From Xenopus tropicalis (Eukaryota; Chordata; Amphibia; Anura; Pipidae): 64,000 nt of DNA. The notes beneath the pieces were generated by a model. That model was not told where the DNA came from. It saw only the letters and a program-made list of their open reading frames with translations, and ran no database searches. Positions 57,950-64,000 of the stretch are shown one piece after another. Every line of letters starts with the position of its first letter. Position 1 is the stretch's first letter. The position numbers and the translations under genes are program-made. The stretch is from the NCBI RefSeq assembly GCF_000004195.4, contig NC_030683.2:48621358-48685357 (forward strand), in the 5' to 3' direction.

Positions 57950-58650
57950 CAGGTTCTTAAAGTGGGAGCAAGGCTTTTTCAATTTCAAGAGGCCTGGGAA
58001 GGTAAACGCAAGATGCTTGGGTTTTGGATGTTATTGCCAGGGGCTACAGGATAGAGTTTTTTTACAAAGCCCCTCCATCATGTATTTGTGCAAACAGCAG
58101 TTCCTCAGTCCCTGGAGGGTCAACAAGCTCTGGATGAGTATGTCCAGCAGCTCCTAGTGAAGAGGGCAATCATGCATGTGCCAAGGCAGCAGAGATATCA
58201 AGGCTTTTATTCTCTGTTATTCTTAGTCACCAAAAGTTCAGGGGAGTTATGTCCCATTCAGGATCTGAGATGCTTAAACAAGCATATAAGAGTTCAACCT
58301 TTCAAGATGGAATCACTGAGCACCATCAAATCAGTAATCAATTGTGGGGACTAGTTAGTCACAGTCGACCTGAAGGACGCATACCTGTATGTCCCGGTAG
58401 CTCCAGAACATCAGCGGTTTCTAAGGTTTGCTTGGAGAGATCAGCACCTTCAGTTTACATGCCTCCCCTTCAGCCTCTCCAAGAACATTCTCCAAGGTTC
58501 TGGTTGTAGTAATAGCATGGCTGAGGCAGGAGGGGCTGGAGATATACCACTATCTAGACGATTTACTTATAGTAGCACATTCTCAGACCCAGAGCTGTGC
58601 GCAATCGGAATTTAGCCTTAACCAAGCTTGCCACAAGTAGGTTGGATAAT
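57950..58650 (+). pseudogene. Reverse-transcriptase remnant of the DIRS-like element
   Basis: RT motifs are spread over several frames. 'YQGFYSLLFLVTKSSGELCP' and 'LRCLNKHIRVQPFKMESLS' lie in one frame (58088-58354). The catalytic Y-L-D-D-L-L box is encoded at 58551-58568 in the frame open at 58428-58640. A stop follows 'SVINCGD' at about 58352, and the frame changes between the two parts. Order and spacing agree with DIRS RT located between ORF1 and RNase H. Non-functional copy. Confidence 0.7.
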
Positions 58651-58929
58651 ACATTATTCCAAGAGCTAGCTCAATCCAACACAAGCCCTGGCCTACCTGG
58701 GAGCTTGGATAGATATCAGGAACAACAAGATCTCCTTGACTCAAGACAGAGTACTAAATATCCAGGAGGTCGGTGTTCCGGGTGTCTCACCAGAAGGAGG
58801 TGACAGCGAGGGTCATGATGAGGTTGTTGGGTCTGATGACCTCTTGCATAGGTCTGGTCAAATGGGCCAGAAGGAGGATGAGACCTGCCCAACATCATTT
58901 TCTATGTCATTGGGACAAGAGCAGGGGTC

Positions 58930-59465
58930 TGGACTCTCAAAAAAGTAGTAGAGCTACACTGGGAAGAAATTCATACGGATGCATCAGCCTTAGGATGGGG
59001 AGCTCACTGTTCAGGGTTCTCAGTACAAGGTTGTTGGGATTTTTCTCCAAGGGATATACCCTCAAATGTCTTGGAGATAAGGGCAGTCTTCGAAGCCTTA
59101 AGGGCTTTATCGGATGTTATAGACTCATCTTATGTCAAAATTAGATCCGACAGCATTTCTTCTGTGGCCTACATAAGAAAGCAAGGGGGGACCAGAAGTG
59201 CTAGTCTTCTCTGCGAAGTAGAGCCAGTTATGGAATTTGCAGAAGCACATCTGGCAGACCTTACCATATACCAGGAAAAGAAAATGTTACAGCCGATTTC
59301 CTGTCTCAGAGACCCCTGGATTATACAGAATGGGAGCTGGAGCAGGATAACTTGGATTTGGGGAGTTCACAAGATAGATCTTATGGCCACCTCAAGAAAC
59401 CGGAAGGTCCCGCAATTTTATTCCATCGGCTTACATCAGCTAGGAGAGTCAGCAAGTTAGGAGCT
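58930..59465 (+). pseudogene. RNase H and methylase-like remnant of the DIRS-like element
   Basis: 'HTDASALGWGAHCSG' (about 58970-59015) is the RNase H first-aspartate motif, followed by 'LEIRAVFEALRAL' and 'RSDSISSVAYIRKQGG' in an open frame reaching 59460. The same frame then gives 'IDLMATSRNRKVPQFYS' (about 59377-59427), resembling the conserved end of the DIRS methylase-like region. A frameshift between 59280 and 59370 separates parts of the original reading frame. Confidence 0.65.
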
Positions 59466-59935
59466 CTGTCTTTTGATGCCCCTTATACTGGCTTCTTTCC
59501 AGAGAAGGTCCTGCGGATGTTACCAGATTTCCTTCCAAAAGTAGTTTCTACGTTTCATCAAAATGAACCAATTGTGCTTCCAGCAGCTCAGCCAGATATT
59601 CCCTCTAACAGTGAATGGAGCTGGAAGCAGCTTGATGTCAAGAAATGTTTGCAGGTGTACACAGACAGAACACGAGTGATCAGGAAAACCCGTAAGCTCT
59701 TCATAGTGGAACAGGAGCAGCCTCTTCCTAAGTCGATTAAGGCGCATTCAACGAGAGGAACGAGAGGCTTCCTGGGTAGCAGAGGCGCAAGCAGCTCCGG
59801 ATTCGATTTGTAAGGCGGCAACCTGGTCTTTCACAATACCTTTTATTATAAAATGCACATTGCAGCTTATCAAGATGCTAGTTTTGGCCTCAAGGTCCTG
59901 CAAGCCGCAAACAGCTAGTTTATTAAAGTTCTGTT
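59466..59935 (+). pseudogene. Tyrosine-recombinase remnant of the DIRS-like element
   Basis: The frame 59352-59813 carries the C-terminal recombinase region with the HSTR box (about 59745-59757; H and R are catalytic-type residues). It then shifts frame, and the terminal segment with 'CKAATWSF' and 'FGLKVLQAAN' is encoded at about 59810-59920 in another frame. This is the enzyme class that DIRS elements use instead of a DDE integrase. Decayed; not functional as it stands. Confidence 0.65.
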
Positions 59936-59989
59936 TAGTGTTATTTTGTGATACCCTCCCTTATTATTGCTCGGGTACAAACCCAAATG

Positions 59990-60070
59990 TTTAGATGCTA
60001 CAAGGGGGATGGCCAGGAAATAAGAAAATTGTTGCCATAATTTTCTTTTCCTGGCCATCACCCGTAGTAC
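59990..60070 (+). repeat. Internal complementary region of the DIRS-like element
   Basis: 'tagatgctacaagggggatg' is the reverse complement of the outer left repeat. 'ttttcctggccatcacccgt' is the reverse complement of the outer right repeat. The two halves meet near 60025. Confidence 0.75.
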
Positions 60071-60131
60071 CCTACTAACTGTTGTGATCTATGTTGCAGA
60101 AGCTTTTTACGTAGACACATTTGAGGGGTGG

Positions 60132-60243
60132 AGCAGAACTTTATCTGAGGGATGGGCAGAACTTCCTTCTGTAAGTATCGCTTAGATGCTACTACGGGTG
60201 ATGGCCAGAAAAAGAAAATTATGGTAAGTATGGCAACAATTTT
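60132..60243 (-). repeat. Right inverted terminal repeat of the DIRS-like element
   Basis: 'ggggtggagcagaactttat' to 'gggtgatggccagaaaaag' and on to 'tatggcaacaatttta'. It is inverted relative to 56568-56681. Confidence 0.78.
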
Positions 60244-60321
60244 ATTATATTTATGCCTCAAACTGGTGTTTTAGCAGAGGCAATACTCAGTATTGTTGAT
60301 TGCAGGTTATTTTCTGCTGTT

Positions 60322-60378
60322 TAGTAGCTGTGACAAGTAGCTGCTACTAAGTAGCTCCGTGTGTCTTTACTCTAAGGT
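60322..60378. mobile_element. Partial 'gggtgaagacacac'-family MITE
   Basis: 'tagtagctgtgacaagtagctgctact' -type words and 'gtgtgtctttactctaagg' match the right part of the element at 13567-13757. Confidence 0.55.
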
Positions 60379-60394
60379 TTAAGAAGCAGTAAGG

Positions 60395-60476
60395 TACCAG
60401 TTGTACGAGTGCAGGGCAATAGTACATTATATTTTAATTACTTACATTTTCTTCTTTTGGTGTTACTGTTCCTTTA
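60395..60476. mobile_element. Half of a T2-like MITE
   Basis: 'gtgcagggcaatagtacatt' through 'tggtgttactgttcctttaa' matches the right half of 39733-40157. Confidence 0.6.
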
Positions 60477-60479
60477 AAG

Positions 60480-61935
60480 CATTGTGCTTCACATAAAGAA
60501 AGATCTCTTATCTAGAAAAGAAAAATGCCCCAAGCATTCTGGATAATAAATCCCATACCTATATAACTGTTTTGTATCTTCCCTAAAAAAACATGTCAGT
60601 CAGCTGAAGCCAATAAGAAATTTGTTTTTGAAAAGTTATAATAATCAACACATATTTATGATTCACCATAGATTTGTTTTATTCGTTTAAAACTTTGCAC
60701 TAGTGTTGTATACTGTATATATAGTTAAAGAGTAATTATATTTTACAAATATTAATGATATCCCTTTTTTTCTTCTATTTGTTTTCATTGCAAACAGTTG
60801 CACAGTTGTAAATCTACATTTGGCAAAATGCATAATAGATTCAACTGTTGCATTTGGGGTCAAAGCCTGTTATTTTATTTGACATTTTTATCTGTTTTTT
60901 TCCCACATAGTAAACTTTATTTAAAAAAAAACTGCAATACCTTCAACCTAGGAAAAAACTATGCCCTAATCCCTACCTGAACCCATTATAAGTTTTTTTT
61001 CTTTTGACCAATAGTATGTTTTGTCTGTCTTTAAGCTATCTTAAATTACAAAACACCTATTAACTGTGACAGGGAACAGGTTGTTTGGTTCAATGGTCTC
61101 TCTTTATTACTTTTTCGATATATCTTTTTAAATGGTTGTGCTGCTGTAAAGGATCTGTTTATGTTCATGTTCCATCTAATTAATTCTTCAAAGCCTTTTG
61201 TGAACAAACCACAAAGCACTGGCATAGGCCCACATTATTAAGATGGTAAGCAGGTTTCAAGTATTATAGTTATTTTCTGTATGTAAGACTTCCTTTATGA
61301 TTAATAGGTCAAGGAAAGCATTATTTATCAAAGGGCGAGAAAGTTAAAATAGAGTACACAAAATTGTGCAAAAATAACCTGACTAGGTGCAAAAATGTAA
61401 AAAAGGTTAAATAAATAAATCCCACATATTTTTTAATGCAAAATTTATACTAGTGAACTTGGTGTGAGTTTATATGGGGAATTTAGCTTAATTTAACTAA
61501 ATATGCCTTTATGTTTCCTAGTTCTATCTTATAAGATTTCCTAAGAAAAATAAACATCCTAGCATTCTGTTTATATACTGCATTTATCACAACAATCCTT
61601 TGTTGAACTAGAAAGGGTTCATACTATGCATGGCCATTGAATTAGGGCAAACAAGGTGGTGTGCACTGACCCAAACAATAAGCCCCATCTACTGCAAAAC
61701 AAGGTCATGGCAGCATTTAATAACACAGCAACCCTAGAATTTTATGACACAGCAGCTCTAGTCCCCAGATACAGTATATACAAAAAGTAAGGCAACATTT
61801 CATGTCACAGGGGCTCCCGAATGTAGTTAGTAACATCTCAAGCATGTTGTATACAATGAGAGGCAGCAGGTACTGGCGCCCCAAGCACTGTTTGCCCCAA
61901 TACAAAAAACAAGGAACCTGGGCTAAAATGTTACA
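60480..61935. other. No gene seen; TA-type MITE remnant near 60500-60560
   Basis: The remnant is 'gcattctggataataaatcc' and 'catacctatata'. The remainder is AT-rich without coding support. Confidence 0.45.
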
Positions 61936-61937
61936 AC

Positions 61938-62055
61938 AAGTGATGTGCGAATTTGTCCCATTTTGCTTCGCTGAAAAATTTGTGAAGCAAAAAAAAAAAA
62001 AGCTCCAATGGCAAAATTTTGCAGGTAATCCACAAAAATGTGCTCATTACTAGTT
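61938..62055. mobile_element. Short 'tagtgatgagcgaat' MITE
   Basis: 'aagtgatgtgcgaatttgtcc' on the left and 'aatgtgctcattacta' on the right form the reduced element with a poly(A) centre. Confidence 0.55.
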
Positions 62056-62224
62056 ACAACTTTTCTAACAGGCAGACAAGAGAGAAAGTCACATGGTGGC
62101 TGCAGTGAACAGACAGAAAATTCAGTCTCTCTATAGTTCTACCACTCTTGAATCTCTGAATGACAGGCATGAAAGCAATCTGGGACATAAATCAGAAATG
62201 TACATATGAAAGAGACCCTACTTA

Positions 62225-62683
62225 GGGGCTGATTTACTAAGACACGAATTCCGACCGAATTGGAAAAATTCCGATTGGAAAATGAACATTTTGCGATTTT
62301 TTCGGCGCCTTTACGACTTTTCGGAAATTATCGCGACTTTTTCGTTACCAATTCGATTTGCGCGAAAAAACGCGAGTTTTTCGTAGCCATTCCGAAAGTT
62401 GCGATTTTTTCATAGCGTTAAAACTTGCGCGAAAAGTTGCGCTTTTTTCGTAGCGTTAAAACTTAACACTACGAAAAAATCGCAACTTTTTGCGCAAGTT
62501 TTAACGCTACGAAAAAATCGCAACTTTCGGAATGGCTACGAAAAACTCGCGTTTTTCCGCAAAAATCGTATTGGTAACGAAAAAGTCGCGATCATTTTCC
62601 GAAAAAATCGCAAAATACCAATCATTACGAAAAAAACGCAATCGGACGCATTCGGCCCGTTCGTGAGTAAGTAAATGGGCCCC
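62225..62683. mobile_element. Long palindromic MITE, 'ggggctgatttact' family, divergent copy
   Basis: TTA flanks at 62222-62224 and 62684-62686. It shares the end and many inner words with the copies at 28.2 and 50.6 kb but has diverged (gcgcctttacgac, aaaaaatcgcaac). Confidence 0.72.
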
Positions 62684-62745
62684 TTAGTGTTCCAGGCTAC
62701 CAGGCCACACTAAGGTCCTAACGTCTTACGATATAACACACATAA

Positions 62746-63118
62746 GGGTTGATTCACTAAAGTGCAATAACGCATATCGCATGCTTTTTTGCGTTTAACT
62801 TGACGAGAAAAAAACGCGCGATTCGCTAAAGTATTATCGCGTGCGCGTTAAATAGCGTGCAACCGCATGCATGAATTTTACCGCATTGCATTAATTCTCA
62901 CACAGAAATAATACTTAGATAACGCTTAGACGCGCTAAATACCGCATTAGTCTGTGCGAAAATTAACACCTACTTGGGGCAGGTGGTAATTATAGAAAAA
63001 TATACGCAAATATACTTTTAGTGAATCGTGCGTTAAGAAGCGAAAAATTAGACGCAATAAAATTTTTAACGCATGCTATAAATAGCACTCATTTTATCGC
63101 ACTTTAGTGAATCAACCC
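62746..63118. mobile_element. Palindromic MITE, 'gggttgattcactaaag' family
   Basis: Inverted ends 'gggttgattcactaaagtgc' and 'gcactttagtgaatcaaccc'; second copy of the 15.9-kb element. The interior is rich in gcg/cgc words. Confidence 0.7.
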
Positions 63119-63515
63119 TTAAGGGTCCCATTTACTAACCATTTGGACTGAGATTTACTATGTGTCAAAATCGCTAGAAATCCAATTTCGACAATTTGTC
63201 AGCTAAAACCTGCCTAGATCATGTAGAAGTCATTGACAGAGGTCCCTTCCCTTTGCTTGAAATTCCTTCTTTTGTCCAAAATGTTAGAGGTTTTCAATTT
63301 TTGCTGCTGTATTTTTGTACAACAATTCAATGAAGTTGAGATTTTGGTGCAACAATTTGGACATTTTGACAATTTGAAAAAGTCAGAGTTGCTGCTACTT
63401 CTTCTTGCACAGACTTTCATTCCAGAATTTTTTTAGTGAATGTCAGCTATTATGCAAATTTTTAAATAAAAAAAAAAAGAAATTATGCAGTTTTAGTAAA
63501 TCTGCCCCTATGTCC
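63119..63515. mobile_element. Decayed palindromic MITE of the 'cccatttactaa' type
   Basis: Starts 'gggtcccatttactaacc' and ends 'tagtaaatctgcccctatg', with 'gtcagctaaaacctgcc' and 'aagtcattgacagagg' inside, words also seen at about 45400-45530. Confidence 0.4.
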
Positions 63516-63960
63516 CATCAGTATTATTGACACATTATACAATAAAATTCAAGCCTTCAAGTTCGATTATTCAATCCCAAAATTACGTGGGTGTTCCTAA
63601 ACTGTTGTGTGGGTTCTTCATCCAAATAGCCCAATTTGTGCGAATCAGGTTTTTCTTTTCCCTAAGTAGCGAGGAGCAAAGCATTTTGGTTTTTTTTCTT
63701 ATACATGCCTGCCACAAGGGGCTTTGCTTATTTACACCCAGCTTAAAGTATAGTTGTCTTACTCTTCTTTGTGGAATATAAATATATACACAATATATAT
63801 ATATTAGAACCCTGCTTTTATGTTTTGCTAAAAATCAAAGTAAATTCCGGGAAAAATGTAAAATGTTGGAAGAATATAACTTTGCTACGTCTGACTGCAA
63901 ATAAATGGCGTAATTTTTGGGAAAAGTAGAAAGAGAGAAGTGATAATAATAAGGCTAACC
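63516..63960. other. No gene seen
   Basis: AT-rich; a short (TA)n tract near 63785-63805. Confidence 0.4.
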
Positions 63961-63961
63961 T

Positions 63962-64000
63962 AAGGGGCACATTTACTAATCCTCGAATCCGAATCCCGAA
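63962..64000. mobile_element. Start of another palindromic MITE, cut by the window edge
   Basis: 'aaggggcacatttactaatc' followed by 'ctcgaatccgaatcccgaa' resembles the ends of the 'ggggctgattta' family. Confidence 0.45.

Larger units (their letters stand above)
56568..60243 (+). mobile_element. DIRS1-like retrotransposon, degenerate
   Basis: Inverted terminal repeats: left at about 56568-56681, right at about 60132-60243. An internal complementary region at about 59990-60070 joins the complements of the two outer ends, as in DIRS elements that replicate through a circular intermediate. Between them lie a gag-like region, RT, RNase H, a methylase-like region and a tyrosine-recombinase remnant. 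No target duplication is expected for tyrosine-recombinase elements. Numerous frameshifts and stops make the copy inactive. Confidence 0.82.

Noticed and set aside
60058..60261. Minus-strand 67-codon frame at the right end of the DIRS element
   Set aside because: It is a read-through of the inverted terminal repeat.

Overview
The window is vertebrate nuclear DNA, almost certainly from a clawed frog (Xenopus/Silurana type). It is AT-rich and gene-poor, and it is packed with short palindromic DNA-transposon derivatives of kinds known from Xenopus: TTAA-flanked T2-like elements, TA-flanked elements beginning caggta, TTA-flanked 'ggggctgattta' hairpins and 'tagtgatgagcgaat' elements. It also holds L2/CR1-like LINE tails. 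The species call is inference from these repeats. No bacterial-type operons, rRNA or tRNA genes, or CRISPR arrays are visible. The DNA looks like one or more very large introns or a gene desert: only three short stretches look like host coding exons (8.4 kb minus, 44.2 kb minus, 54.0 kb plus), and I cannot name their genes.

The most striking object is a complete, apparently young LTR retrotransposon at 16879-22568. Its two 625-bp LTRs differ at a single base that I can see. They enclose one uninterrupted ORF of about 1457 residues in the order Gag (SCAN-like capsid, CCHC knuckle) - protease - integrase - reverse transcriptase - RNase H. Integrase before reverse transcriptase is the Ty1/copia order, but the domain sequences are Ty3/gypsy-like; this is the Gmr1-like lineage, whose Gag is regarded as the source of the tetrapod SCAN domain. 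The ORF ends inside the 3' LTR. The element sits inside an older TA-type MITE, and a sibling MITE at 39.2 kb shows the empty site and supports a 4-bp CAGA target duplication.

The second autonomous-type element is a decayed DIRS1-like retrotransposon at about 56568-60243. It has inverted terminal repeats, an internal complementary region and remnants of gag, RT, RNase H, a methylase-like region and a tyrosine recombinase, broken by frameshifts and stops.

Layout: 1-8 kb, mostly unremarkable with a T2-like MITE and an L2 tail; 8.4 kb, candidate exon; 9-13 kb, duplicated blocks; 13.07-13.76 kb, three MITEs abutting; 14.2 kb, AT microsatellite; 15.9-16.9 kb, MITEs; 16.9-22.6 kb, the Gmr1-like element; 22.7-31.5 kb, composite repeats, palindromic MITEs and LINE pieces; 33.4-36.1 kb, inverted repeats, a diverged CCAAT-containing tandem array and a perfect 90-bp palindrome; 38.5 kb, a 4 x 110-bp tandem array; 39-40.6 kb, MITEs; 41-50 kb, mostly plain intronic-type sequence; 50.6-53.5 kb, MITEs; 54-64 kb, candidate exon, hAT-like and T2-like pieces, the DIRS element and more MITEs.

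A recurrent minor signal deserves attention. Several dispersed repeats carry a stem-loop framed by TGAnGA(A) and GAAACG, which resembles a hammerhead ribozyme core with one extra A. They may be remnants of ribozyme-carrying retroelements.
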